NCBI GenBank assembly: GCA_019636015.1
Contig: JAHBYJ010000001.1
Location: 992,001-1,056,000 of the forward strand
From: Parvibaculaceae bacterium
GTDB lineage: Bacteria > Pseudomonadota > Alphaproteobacteria > Parvibaculales > Parvibaculaceae
Length of the DNA: 64,000 bases
Direction of reading: 5' to 3'
Position 1 is the first letter of the stretch. Each line of letters opens with the position of its first letter. The translations under genes and the position numbers were made by a program. The notes beneath the pieces are model-generated. The model was not told the DNA's origin. It made no database searches and saw only the letters and a list, made by a program, of their open reading frames with translations. This document shows positions 54,886-63,394 of this stretch, piece after piece.

Positions 54886-55698
54886 CTATTCCGCCGCCTG
54901 CTGCGCGGCCTTGCGGAAATCGGGCTTGCGCTTGTTGAGGAAGGCGTCCACCGCCTCCTTGTGCTCGGCCGAGGTGTAGCAGACCTTGAGTGCCTCGACT
55001 TCGCGCTTCTGCGCCGCCTTCATGTCGGTCTCGCAGGCATTCTGCGAGATGAGCTGCTTCGTCATGTGGAGCTGGCGCGAAGGGTTTTCGGCAATAAGGC
55101 TCGCAATCTCCAGCGCCTTGTCGAGAAGCTGCGCGCCGGGCACCACATATTCGCAAAGTCCCTTCTCCTTTGCTTCGGCGGCGGGGTAGAGCCTGCCCGT
55201 CAGCATCATCTCGTTCGCATTGCCCCAGCCCATGCGGCTGACAAGGAAATGCGACGAGGCAAGCTCCGGCACGATGCCCATTTTCACGAAGACCATGCCG
55301 AACTTCGCTTCCTCTGCCGCCACGATCACATCGAAGGGCAGGATCATGGTGACGCCGATGCCGACCGCCGGCCCGTTCACGGCTGCGATCATCGGCTTCG
55401 AGGAGCGCACGAGTTCGATCCAGTCCACATCGCTCGGCATGCCGCCATTGTCGTTGTTGCGGTCCTGGCCGTCGATCCGCGACTGGAACGTGTCCGAAAT
55501 GTCGGCGCCGGCGCAGAAGCCGCGCCCTTCGCCCGTCATAACAATGGCGCCGATATCGGGATCGTCATTTGCCCGCTTGATGGCGTCGGCCTGTTCGGCG
55601 GCCATGCGGCCCGTCCAGGCGTTCAGCCGGTCCGGCCGGTTCATCGTCAGAATGAGGATATTGCCGCGCTTCTCGGTCTTGATTTGTGTGTAGTCCAT
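54886..55698 (-). CDS. Enoyl-CoA hydratase/isomerase family protein
   Basis: 270 residues with crotonase motifs GFCAGADISDTF and NGPAVGIGVTMILPFDVIVAA. The oxyanion Gly residues and a MVFVKMGIVPELASS segment with Glu are in place. It probably hydrates or isomerises enoyl-CoA. It leads an operon with two hydrolases and is divergent from sbtA. Confidence 0.93.
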   Translation of the reverse strand: MDYTQIKTEKRGNILILTMNRPDRLNAWTGRMAAEQADAIKRANDDPDIGAIVMTGEGRGFCAGADISDTFQSRIDGQDRNNDNGGMPSDVDWIELVRSSKPMIAAVNGPAVGIGVTMILPFDVIVAAEEAKFGMVFVKMGIVPELASSHFLVSRMGWGNANEMMLTGRLYPAAEAKEKGLCEYVVPGAQLLDKALEIASLIAENPSRQLHMTKQLISQNACETDMKAAQKREVEALKVCYTSAEHKEAVDAFLNKRKPDFRKAAQQAAE

Positions 55699-55818
55699 TC
55701 CCTAATTCCTCCCGTATTCTTTTGCAGGAAGTCTAGGCAGCGCCGGGGGTGGCCACAAGGGAGCCCTCCCTCCGCCTGCCTGACGCTGCGTCGGGGCCGA
55801 TCCTTCCGGGAGGTGATC

Positions 55819-56805
55819 TTGTCGATAGTCGATCTGGCGGTGCAAAACCTTGTCTCGCCGATGGTGCTTTTCTTTGCGCTGGGCGTCGCCGCGGCACTGG
55901 TCCGCTCCGACCTCTCGGTGCCCGAGGCGGCGGCCAAGTTCCTCGCGCTTTATCTGATGCTTGCCATCGGCTTCAAGGGCGGCACCGAGGTTTCGAAGTC
56001 GGGGCTTGATGCCGCCATGGGTCTGACGATCCTCGCCGGCATCGCGCTCTCCTTCGCGATCCCCGTGATCGGCTACACGCTCCTGCGGCTCACCACCCGC
56101 CTAAGCGCCGTCGATGCCGCCGCCGTCTCTGCCCATTACGGCTCCATCTCCATCGTCACTTTCGTCGCCGCGACCGAGATCGTGAAGAGCCTCGGCCTCT
56201 CCTTCGAGGGCTACCTGATCGCCGTCGCCGCCGTGATGGAAACGCCCGCCATCGTCGCGGCCCTTCTCCTCGCGCGCCGCGCAGCGCCGAAAGAGGCCGG
56301 ATCGCAGGGCGAGGGCATGGGTGCGCTGCTTCGCGAAGTCGGCACGAACGGCTCCATCGTCATTCTCGTCGGCGCCTTCTTCATCGGCTGGGCGACCGGA
56401 GAGCGCGGCATGGGCATGATCTCGCCCTTCATCGTCGATCCCTTCCGGGGCATCCTCTGCCTCTTCCTGCTCGACATGGGCCTCGTCGCAGGCCGTGGCT
56501 TGCGTCAGGGCGGCCGCGAATTGTCGCCTTCGCTCATCGCCTTCGGTATCTATTTCCCGCTCATCTCCGCCGCGCTTGCCGCCGCCTTCGCGGCCATGCT
56601 CGGCCTGTCGGTCGGGGGCGCCGCCCTCTTCATCACGCTGGCGGCTTCTGCCTCCTATATCGCGGTGCCTGCTGCCATGCGGCTTGCGCTGCCGGAGGCG
56701 AACCCCGCCATCTACCTCACGCTGTCTCTCGGCGTGACCTTTCCCTTCAACCTCGCGCTCGGCATCCCGCTTTATGCGGCGGTGGCAGAGCGCATCGCCG
56801 GATGA
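55819..56805 (+). CDS. sbtA: SbtA-type sodium-dependent bicarbonate transporter
   Basis: 328-residue membrane protein of about 10 helices in two similar halves, matching the SbtA family: GFKGGTEVSKSGLDAAMG in the first half and FLLDMGLVAGRGLRQGG in the second, with conserved small-residue motifs such as VSAHYGSISIVTFVAA. In cyanobacteria SbtA imports bicarbonate with Na+. The start is TTG 55819, set 5 nt after a GGGAGG ribosome site. A PII-like SbtB follows 9 nt downstream. Confidence 0.92.
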   Translation: MSIVDLAVQNLVSPMVLFFALGVAAALVRSDLSVPEAAAKFLALYLMLAIGFKGGTEVSKSGLDAAMGLTILAGIALSFAIPVIGYTLLRLTTRLSAVDAAAVSAHYGSISIVTFVAATEIVKSLGLSFEGYLIAVAAVMETPAIVAALLLARRAAPKEAGSQGEGMGALLREVGTNGSIVILVGAFFIGWATGERGMGMISPFIVDPFRGILCLFLLDMGLVAGRGLRQGGRELSPSLIAFGIYFPLISAALAAAFAAMLGLSVGGAALFITLAASASYIAVPAAMRLALPEANPAIYLTLSLGVTFPFNLALGIPLYAAVAERIAG

Positions 56806-56814
56806 GGTGACGCG

Positions 56815-57126
56815 ATGGACATGCACAGGAAGAAGCGCATCGAGATCCTGCTGGAAGCACCGGCGCAGAAGCGTCTGACCGATCTGCTCGACCGGCTGGA
56901 CGTCAACGGCTACACCGTCTTGCCGGTGATCGGCGGCAAGGGGCATCACGGCGTCTGGAGCCGCGAGGGCCTGCCCTCCGCCGCAGGCACCATGGTCTCG
57001 GTCAGCGTCATCGCCTCGGAGGAAAGGCTCGATGAAGTGCTGCAGCCCGTTTTCGAGCTGGTGCGCCGCCATATCGGCATCGTCACCGTATCGGACGTCA
57101 TGGTGATACGGGGCGACAGATTCTAG
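56815..57126 (+). CDS. sbtB: SbtB-type PII-like regulator
   Basis: 103-residue PII-superfamily ferredoxin-like protein. The GGKGHHGVW loop at residues 40-48 and the CP-like EERLDEVLQPVFELVRRHIGIV region fit SbtB/PII-like nucleotide sensors. It lacks a long T-loop end and any C-terminal Cys pair seen in some SbtB proteins. It should bind adenine nucleotides and inhibit the SbtA transporter beside it, as in cyanobacteria. Confidence 0.9.
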   Translation: MDMHRKKRIEILLEAPAQKRLTDLLDRLDVNGYTVLPVIGGKGHHGVWSREGLPSAAGTMVSVSVIASEERLDEVLQPVFELVRRHIGIVTVSDVMVIRGDRF

Positions 57127-57142
57127 AATTTGGGAGGAAGAC

Positions 57143-57931
57143 ATGAAACTCGAACTCGAAGGCAAGCATGTCTTCATCGCGGGCGCGAGCCGCGGCATCG
57201 GCTTCGGCATGGCGCGTGCCTTCGCCGCCGAGGGCGCAAGGGTCGCGCTCGCGGCGCGCGGCGAAGCCTCGCTCGATGAAGCGCACAAGGCGCTGATCGC
57301 CGAGGGAGTGAAACCTGAAAATCTCTTCACCGTCGCGGGCGACATGACCGCCTCGGCGGAAATCGCCGCCGCGCTCGATGCGGCGGAGGCGGCGTTGGGC
57401 CCGCTTCACTGCGCGGTCGCGAATGTCGGCCTGTCGCGCGCGCCATTGGGCTTCGACGTGTCGGACGAGGATTGGGATGCCGACATGAAGCAGAACCTCT
57501 TCGGTTCCGTCTATCTCGCGCGGGAGGCCGCGCGCCGCATCCTGAAGCGCCCGCGCGAGGCGCGCGAACACGCAAGCCTCATCCTGATCTCATCCATCGC
57601 GGGCGTCGATGCCATGGGCACCTCGCTCACCTATGCCGCCTCGAAGGCCGGCATCAATCACCTGACGCGCCAGCTCGCGAAGTTCACCGGCAAGGAAGGA
57701 TTGCGCGTCAACGCCATCGCCCCCGGCAACATCCTCTTCGAAGGCGGTGTCTGGGACAAGAACACCAAGGAGCGCCCGGAAGCCTGGGACCGCTGGATCA
57801 AGCGCGAAGTGGCGCTCCGCCGCTTCGGCACTGTCGAGGAAATCGCCGACGCCGCGCTCTTCCTTGCCAGCCCTCGCGCAAGTTTCATCACCGGCGAAGT
57901 GCTCGTCGTCGATGGCGGGCAGGTGCGCTAG
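57143..57931 (+). CDS. SDR family oxidoreductase
   Basis: 262 residues. The NAD(P) motif is AGASRGIGFGMA, with ANVGLSR in place of NNAG, and the catalytic YAASKAG. It ends with the SDR tail ITGEVLVVDGGQVR. A 3-ketoacyl-ACP/CoA reductase-like activity is common for such proteins. It lies 16 nt after sbtB and follows GGGAGG, so it may be in the same transcript; no link to bicarbonate is obvious. Confidence 0.9.
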   Translation: MKLELEGKHVFIAGASRGIGFGMARAFAAEGARVALAARGEASLDEAHKALIAEGVKPENLFTVAGDMTASAEIAAALDAAEAALGPLHCAVANVGLSRAPLGFDVSDEDWDADMKQNLFGSVYLAREAARRILKRPREAREHASLILISSIAGVDAMGTSLTYAASKAGINHLTRQLAKFTGKEGLRVNAIAPGNILFEGGVWDKNTKERPEAWDRWIKREVALRRFGTVEEIADAALFLASPRASFITGEVLVVDGGQVR

Positions 57932-57952
57932 GGGTCCGTCCTTTCCTCCAGT

Positions 57953-58438
57953 CTACGCCGCGACCTCGAGAAAATCCGTCATGCGGTCGTCATTGGGCGT
58001 GACGCCATTCTTCTGCAGGAGGACGCCTGCATTGCCGCGGTGATAGGTCCCATGCAGGCAGACATGCATGATGATCTCGCCGCGCTTCATGCGCGCGGGC
58101 TTTCCGCTGGTGAAGACGAAGTCGACGGCCTGCTCGAAATCCTGCTCGTCCAGGTTGTCGACATATGACCGGTACCATTCGTCGGTCGCCATTGCTTTTT
58201 CGCTGAGCATGTTGAGCTCCGGCAGCGCCTCGGAGCGCGGCGCGTGAAAGCCGTGGGAGCATTCCTGAAGGTGGTTCTGGAAGATACTGTCCACCACTTG
58301 CATATGGTCGAGAATAAGCATCACGACCGTCAGATCCTGCTGGTCCATCCTGTCGAGATTTTTCCTGACCACATCGTAGAGGCCGCGATCGGCCCATTGC
58401 TTGTAGCGAACCAGCTGCGAAAAAGAATGCCGTTTCAT
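57953..58438 (-). CDS. DinB family protein
   Basis: 161 residues. The DinB four-helix pattern has metal-site His residues: ILDHMQVVDSIFQNHL, then MHVCLHGTYHRGNAG with His-x3-His. DinB-like proteins act as thiol transferases or metal-dependent hydrolases. The ATG at 58438 is used; the upstream frame lacks a ribosome site. It is convergent with the SDR. Role unknown. Confidence 0.88.
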   Translation of the reverse strand: MKRHSFSQLVRYKQWADRGLYDVVRKNLDRMDQQDLTVVMLILDHMQVVDSIFQNHLQECSHGFHAPRSEALPELNMLSEKAMATDEWYRSYVDNLDEQDFEQAVDFVFTSGKPARMKRGEIIMHVCLHGTYHRGNAGVLLQKNGVTPNDDRMTDFLEVAA

Positions 58439-58685
58439 GAGCGATGTACCGCCTCTTGATTTGGAGAAAGCCTTGCGCGCCTTGAGCGCCTTGAGCGGAT
58501 AGTGTTCCGCTCCTCTGTTTCGCATTGTACGAAGGGTGCCCGGCACCGGATACTCGCATTGGAAAATTGCGGTGCAGGCCCGCGTCTCGCGCCGGGATAA
58601 GGGCATTCGTGGCGGCTTTATGTCCGGGTTTGATCCGCGAGCGGCATGAACCGCTCGCATTTTCCGCTCCCGTTCCCGCCCGGAT

Positions 58686-59354
58686 TTATCGCGCGCGGGA
58701 AACCTTGTTCGGCTTTCGGGCGCGCGGCGGCGTTTGCAGATAGCCGAGAACGAGCTGCGTTACTTCATCCACGAACTCGGCCGCCTTTTCGCCAGTGAGA
58801 ACATCGGGGCGATGCAGGACTGCGGAATGGGTGAGCGCCTCTACCGTCGTGACGAGAATGAAGGCCGCGAGATCGAGATCGGTGATGCCGATCTCGTCGC
58901 GATGAGCCTCGAGATAGTCTCTGAGAAGGAGCCGCGCCTGTTTCTCTACTGCATTGATGTTCTCGAGCCGCCCGACCCGCGGCACCTGCTCGGCGAGAAC
59001 GCAATGAAGCTTCGGATCGATGCCGTGCGCGTCGATGGCGGCGCCAATCAGTTCCCGGATCGCGGCCTCGAGGGGGCTCGCCACGGCACGCGCAAGGGCC
59101 GCCTGGATCACATCCGACAATTGCCGCGTATGGCGCTCGATCACCGCCGCAACCAGCGCCTCCTTGCTCGGGAAATATTGATAGAGCGAACCGATGCTGA
59201 CGCCCGCAACGGCCGCGATCCTGTTGGTGCTGGCCTTGTCATAACCCTCGCGGACCAGAATGCGAGCGGTCGCTTCGATCAATGCATCTACGGTGATCTG
59301 CGAGCGCTGCTGCGAGGCCGATTTTCTTGGTCTGGTTTGCGGTTTCCGCGCCAT
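58686..59354 (-). CDS. TetR family transcriptional regulator
   Basis: 222 residues. A basic leader (MARKPQTRPRKSASQQR) precedes the TetR domain: VDALIEATARILVREGYDKAST, then NRIAAVAGVSIGSLYQYFPSKEALV. The C-terminal domain is of the TetR_C type with a long helix bundle. It is divergent from the hydrolase at 59473 across 118 bp, which makes that gene its likely target. Confidence 0.91.
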   Translation of the reverse strand: MARKPQTRPRKSASQQRSQITVDALIEATARILVREGYDKASTNRIAAVAGVSIGSLYQYFPSKEALVAAVIERHTRQLSDVIQAALARAVASPLEAAIRELIGAAIDAHGIDPKLHCVLAEQVPRVGRLENINAVEKQARLLLRDYLEAHRDEIGITDLDLAAFILVTTVEALTHSAVLHRPDVLTGEKAAEFVDEVTQLVLGYLQTPPRARKPNKVSRAR

Positions 59355-59472
59355 GAGGGTGCCGTTGGAATGCGAGTATGGAATGTGAGCGATAGCTTAT
59401 ATTCTTGCGCGATGGAAACAAGCTCTCCCTCCGCTGCGCGGTGAGGATGGCGCGCGGAATGGGGAGAGGCCG

Positions 59473-60402
59473 GTGAATCGCTGGATCGTTGCATTGGCGG
59501 CAGGGCTCGCGATCATTGTGGCGGCGGTAGCGCTGGCATGGACGCCGGATCGGCCTACCGATCTTCTTCGGGCGCGCTGGGCGCCCGCGCCGTCGAAATT
59601 CGTGAAGATCGCAGGCATGGATATCCATCTGCGCGATGAAGGCCGGCGGAATGCGCCTCCCCTTGTGCTGATCCATGGCACGGCCTCGAGCCTCCACACT
59701 TGGGAGCCATGGGCCGCCGCGCTGAACGGCCGCTATCGTGTCGTGAGTTTCGACCTGCCGGGATCGGGCCTGAGCGATGCCTTCCCGGATGACGATTACC
59801 GCGTGGAGAACTATGTGCGCTTCGTGACGGCGCTCCTCGACCATCTGGAAATCGGGCGCGCGACGCTCATCGGAAGCTCAAAGGGTGGCCGCATCGCCTG
59901 GGCGACGGCAGCGGCGGCGCCGGACCGCGTCGAGCGTCTCGTCTTGATCGATGCGCGCGGGTATCCCGCCAAGGGAGACGAGAGTTCCCTCCTGCTCTCG
60001 CTCGCACGGATTCCCGTTCTCCGCTCCGTGATCGAACGCATCACGCCGCGCAGCTTCATCGAAAAAGGCCTCATGGAAGCATATGGCAATCCGGCCAAGG
60101 TGACGCCGGAGCTTGTCGACCGCTACTACGAGCTCCATCTGCATCCGGGAAACCGCCGTGCGCTGCTTCTGCAGACCGAACAGGAATCCTACGCCGACTG
60201 GAAGAGGATTGGATCGGTTGCTGTCCCGACCCTGATCATGTGGGGAAGGCTGGACCGCCGTGTCCCGGTCGAGGACGCCGAGCGTTTCCATCGGGATATC
60301 GCGGGCAGCCGGCTCCTGGTGTTCGACCGGCTCGGTCATCTCCCACATGAAGAAGACCCGGGCAGCACCATGAGCGCGTTACGGGATTTTCTGGCACCTT
60401 AG
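59473..60402 (+). CDS. Membrane-anchored alpha/beta hydrolase
   Basis: 309 residues with an N-terminal hydrophobic segment (about 5-23), a signal anchor. The catalytic elbow is IGSSKGGRI (Ser nucleophile), the oxyanion motif LIHGTASSLHTW, the acid in WGRLDRRVPVED and the His in RLGHLPHEEDP. The protein is probably exported or held at the membrane and hydrolyses an ester or amide. The start is GTG 59473 after GGGGAGAGG. Divergent TetR likely controls it. Confidence 0.9.
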   Translation: MNRWIVALAAGLAIIVAAVALAWTPDRPTDLLRARWAPAPSKFVKIAGMDIHLRDEGRRNAPPLVLIHGTASSLHTWEPWAAALNGRYRVVSFDLPGSGLSDAFPDDDYRVENYVRFVTALLDHLEIGRATLIGSSKGGRIAWATAAAAPDRVERLVLIDARGYPAKGDESSLLLSLARIPVLRSVIERITPRSFIEKGLMEAYGNPAKVTPELVDRYYELHLHPGNRRALLLQTEQESYADWKRIGSVAVPTLIMWGRLDRRVPVEDAERFHRDIAGSRLLVFDRLGHLPHEEDPGSTMSALRDFLAP

Positions 60403-60417
60403 AGCTGTGTGCGTCTC

Positions 60418-60705
60418 TCAGTCCTTCGCGATAGGCCCATCCTTGAAGAGCCGCGCGCGCAATTCCTTGTCGAAGACCGGGTGATTGCGCCGCAGCCATT
60501 CGAGCACCATCACCGCATGCTCGATTTCCTCGTCGCGGTTGTGAATGAGGATCTTGCGAAGATCCTCGTCTGTCGCCCCTTCCGCACGCTGGTTGTACCA
60601 GTCGACGGCCTCAAGCTCTTCCATCAGCGACACGATGGCGCGATGCAGGTTCAGCGCCTCGTGGGAAAGCTTCGCGATTGGTTCGTGCAGACCTTCGCTC
60701 GACAT
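60418..60705 (-). CDS. Encapsulated-ferritin-like (EncFtn) protein without adjacent encapsulin
   Basis: 95 residues. The sequence closely resembles EncFtn ferroxidases: LHRAIVSLMEELEAVDWYNQ and HNRDEEIEHAVMVLEWLRRN. The metal-site residues line up with those known in the Rhodospirillum rubrum protein: Glu29, Glu30, Glu32, Trp36, Tyr37, Glu60 and His63 here. It should oxidise Fe(II) in a decameric ring. Start 60705 follows a strong AAGGAG; an in-frame ATG at 60816, overlapping the GST stop, would add an Arg-rich 37-residue leader. No encapsulin gene and no obvious C-terminal encapsulation peptide (end GPIAKD) are present. Confidence 0.88.
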   Translation of the reverse strand: MSSEGLHEPIAKLSHEALNLHRAIVSLMEELEAVDWYNQRAEGATDEDLRKILIHNRDEEIEHAVMVLEWLRRNHPVFDKELRARLFKDGPIAKD

Positions 60706-60812
60706 GGTGTCTCCTTCGGGTTTCGCTGGCTGCTCTCTCGTCTCCGCCTCGCCGGGCAGCGCGGGCCTTCCACGGCGCCGGGCAAAAAGACGGGAGAGAA
60801 AGCTGCTATCGC

Positions 60813-61919
60813 TCATTCAAGAACCAGACGGAACTGGCGCCTCGTCAAGCGCGGAAAGGCAGGGAACGAAAGAAGCTCGCCGCCACCCGCCTTCTCTAGC
60901 ATGGAAATCGCCTTCTCGCGTTGATCTCCCTGCAACGTCGCGAGGAAATCGAGCCCGCGCTGTAGCATCCAGAGATCGAAGGGAAAGATCGCGCGCGTGC
61001 CCGTTGCGCCTTCCAGCGTGAATTCATGCTGACCGATGGCCCGGGGCACAGGCTCCTTGCCCGCAATGAGCTGCGGGTTCGCCTCCACATGCGCCGTGAG
61101 AGCGATTGCCGTATTTTTGAGCACCGGCAGGAACTCCCGCATCATCCGCGCGAGGACGGGAATGACCGTCTCCGGCACTTCGTCATTCACAAGAAAGGCG
61201 CCGCCCTTCGGGGCGGGCGGCTTCGTCATGCGCTGCACCCATTTCACGACATTCGGCGCAAGCTTCTTCATGATCTCGCCGGATGCCGGGTCGCGGAACT
61301 GATGCGCGTAGAGCGGCCCGTAGAGACCGAAATCGCCGATCGAGGGCCGCGTGCCGAACAGAAACTCATGCTTTGCGAAATGCGCATCGAGTTCGGCGAG
61401 CAATCCCTCATAGGATGTTTCGATGGCAGCGCCCGTCGCCTCGGAAACGCCGAGGAAGGGCAGCGCGCCCGCGAAAGGTTTCGCCGTTTCCTCGCCCACC
61501 GCGCGCTGGCCGGCCGCGTCGAGATCGGGCCGCGACAGCCGCCCGAATTCGGAAATCGCGAAGTCGCGGTTCTTCGTCCAGCGGTAGTGCATGGCCGGCA
61601 GCTTCAGCCATTCGTCGGCATAGGCCTCGATCAGCAGCGCCGCAAGCTTCTGCCGCGCGCCTTCGGGATAGACCGGTGCTTCGGGAAACCGCGCCTCGAA
61701 ATTGTCGATGATCTCGGATGAATCCTGCCAGGTCTCGTCCTCCGGCGTCACCACCACGGGGATCACCGGCCAGCCGACACGGGCGAGGATCACATTGCGG
61801 TAGATGTCGCGCGTCGGCGTGATCTCGGAAAAGGGAATGCGCTTGTAGCGCAGATAGGCGCGCACCTTGCCGGAGAAATAGCTCACTTCCGCGCCGTAGA
61901 AATCATATCCCCTGGTCAT
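60813..61919 (-). CDS. Glutathione S-transferase family protein (long)
   Basis: 368 residues, well above the ~210 of standard GSTs. Residues ~5-80 form a thioredoxin-like domain with EVSYFSGKVRAYLRYKRIPF and WQDSSEIIDNFE (glutathione gamma-Glu contact). A helical GST_C domain follows, and then a C-terminal ~120-residue extension of unknown role. A promoter is visible upstream. Its stop is followed by the EncFtn-like gene. Confidence 0.88.
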   Translation of the reverse strand: MTRGYDFYGAEVSYFSGKVRAYLRYKRIPFSEITPTRDIYRNVILARVGWPVIPVVVTPEDETWQDSSEIIDNFEARFPEAPVYPEGARQKLAALLIEAYADEWLKLPAMHYRWTKNRDFAISEFGRLSRPDLDAAGQRAVGEETAKPFAGALPFLGVSEATGAAIETSYEGLLAELDAHFAKHEFLFGTRPSIGDFGLYGPLYAHQFRDPASGEIMKKLAPNVVKWVQRMTKPPAPKGGAFLVNDEVPETVIPVLARMMREFLPVLKNTAIALTAHVEANPQLIAGKEPVPRAIGQHEFTLEGATGTRAIFPFDLWMLQRGLDFLATLQGDQREKAISMLEKAGGGELLSFPAFPRLTRRQFRLVLE

Positions 61920-61966
61920 CGCAATCCGCCCTTGTTTCCGTCCTCGCCGCGCGAGGCAGCGGCGTT

Positions 61967-61993
61967 TCTATATATCGGCACTCATTGTGTCAA
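61967..61993 (-). promoter_or_regulatory. Promoter of the GST gene
   Basis: On the - strand TTGACA (61993-61988) is followed by TATAGA after 15 bp, or by TAGAAA after 17 bp. It lies about 50 nt upstream of the GST start. The consensus -35 is a good match. Confidence 0.5.
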
Positions 61994-62009
61994 TTTATGC
62001 CGCAGCCGG

Positions 62010-62810
62010 TCAACGGCCAAGCGCATCCCGCGCCTCATCGCCGCTCAATACGTCGAGATGAAGGGCCTGCGCGCATTGATCGAGGCAGGCGATGATGCGC
62101 GTGGGCCTTTCCCCGTCCCGGTAGAAGAACAGGTTGTAGCGCGCCCCGCCCGCATTCGAGAGCGCGTCGAGCTGCCAGATTTCGCGATAGTCCGGCAGCG
62201 TTTCGCTTCCATTCGTGGCAAGCCGCAGGAGGTCGAGCGCGCGCTCTCGTCTTTCGTCCTGCGTTTCGCCGCCGGTCAGGGCGAGAAAGCGGATGTCGTA
62301 ACGCGGATCGAAGCCGGGCCCGTGCGACGGCGGCGTGCCTCCTGGCGGCAGGGCGAAAATGGAAACGGGATCGGCCGAGCCATGTGCCACCCAGGCTTCG
62401 CCCATCACCGGCACAAGCGCCTGTCCCTCCTGTGTGCAGACGAGAACGAGCCAGCGGTCGAATGGAGGAGGCACCCGAACGGCTTTGCCCACCGGGGCGC
62501 GGCTGCAGAGAAAATCCTCCGGATCCTCCGCCACGCTGAGCGCCGGCGGCCTTTCGGATATGGGCGGTGGTGCGGGCGGCACCGCGGCGTCGCTGGACGA
62601 AGTAACAACGCCGGTTTCGGGCGTCAGCACGCGTGGCGGCGGCGTGGGCAGGCGGTTCTCCCGCGGGCCCGTGTCTTCGGGAAAGTCCATGCCCGCGGGG
62701 ACAGGATCGCCCGGTTCCCAAACCTGCGCATCGACGGCGAAGAAGATTGTCAGTGGCAGGAAGAACAGGGCGGTGGCAAGAATCGCAATTCGCTTTGTCG
62801 GTCTGTGCAT
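62010..62810 (-). CDS. Hypothetical exported or membrane-anchored protein
   Basis: 266 residues, not recognised. An N-terminal hydrophobic helix (about 9-27) is a signal peptide or anchor. A Pro-rich, low-complexity stretch follows to about residue 90. The C-terminal ~150 residues look globular, with four cysteines in total (FLCSRA, LVCTQE, IACLDQC). It may be periplasmic. Neighbours give no clue. It is 90 nt upstream of the GST gene on the same strand. Confidence 0.75.
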   Translation of the reverse strand: MHRPTKRIAILATALFFLPLTIFFAVDAQVWEPGDPVPAGMDFPEDTGPRENRLPTPPPRVLTPETGVVTSSSDAAVPPAPPPISERPPALSVAEDPEDFLCSRAPVGKAVRVPPPFDRWLVLVCTQEGQALVPVMGEAWVAHGSADPVSIFALPPGGTPPSHGPGFDPRYDIRFLALTGGETQDERRERALDLLRLATNGSETLPDYREIWQLDALSNAGGARYNLFFYRDGERPTRIIACLDQCAQALHLDVLSGDEARDALGR

Positions 62811-62999
62811 CGGTCGAGCGCCCTGTTTCTGTCGCCCTTAACCATACCGGCCTTTGCCCGCCGCCGGAAGCGTGTGGGACCCACACTGATCGACAAATCT
62901 GAACATAACCCTCGTTGAGCGCGAAGCTCCCCGGGCACAATCTCTTCGCCAGAAGGATAGCAATCCTCAAGGGCAGGGCCCGCAGATGGAGTGCAGGAC

Positions 63000-63296
63000 A
63001 TGACGGACATTCTCGCTCACGGCCATACCGTTCTCGACCGGCGTTTTCATCCCGAACCCGCAGGCCGTGCGTCGGCCGGCGCCTTTGGTCGCCGCAGCTT
63101 CGGCCGCGCTTCGCCGCCGCCCGCAACCGAATTTGAAGTTGAACGCATCCTTTCACGTTGCCGCGCCCGGCGTGTGGAAGTGAACCCGGGCAGCAACGAA
63201 GGCGCGCAGCCGCGCTCGAGCGAATTGCGCGTCTATGCCGCCGCAGCCGCCAGCCTTCTCGCCTTCTGCGTCCTGTCCGTACTGCCTGTTTTCTGA
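63000..63296 (+). CDS. Hypothetical protein with C-terminal membrane helix
   Basis: 98 residues. The first ~75 are Arg/Pro/Ser-rich and basic (RCRARRVEV). One C-terminal hydrophobic segment (about 78-96) ends the protein. The ATG at 63000 follows GGAG. A strong terminator follows 59 nt past the stop, supporting a real gene. No family recognised. Confidence 0.65.
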   Translation: MTDILAHGHTVLDRRFHPEPAGRASAGAFGRRSFGRASPPPATEFEVERILSRCRARRVEVNPGSNEGAQPRSSELRVYAAAAASLLAFCVLSVLPVF

Positions 63297-63355
63297 GACC
63301 CATTCGAACGATCGGTGGCGGATTTCCAAACCCCCCCAGAAATTCGCTCCGGCCT

Positions 63356-63390
63356 GGCCCGTGTTCTTCGGAACACGGGCCGTTCTTTTT
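63356..63390 (+). terminator. Strong intrinsic terminator
   Basis: A perfect 11-bp stem GGCCCGTGTTC / GAACACGGGCC with a TTCG tetraloop is followed by GTTCTTTTT. It lies between the hypothetical gene and the convergent methyltransferase gene. Confidence 0.93.
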
Positions 63391-63394
63391 GTGG

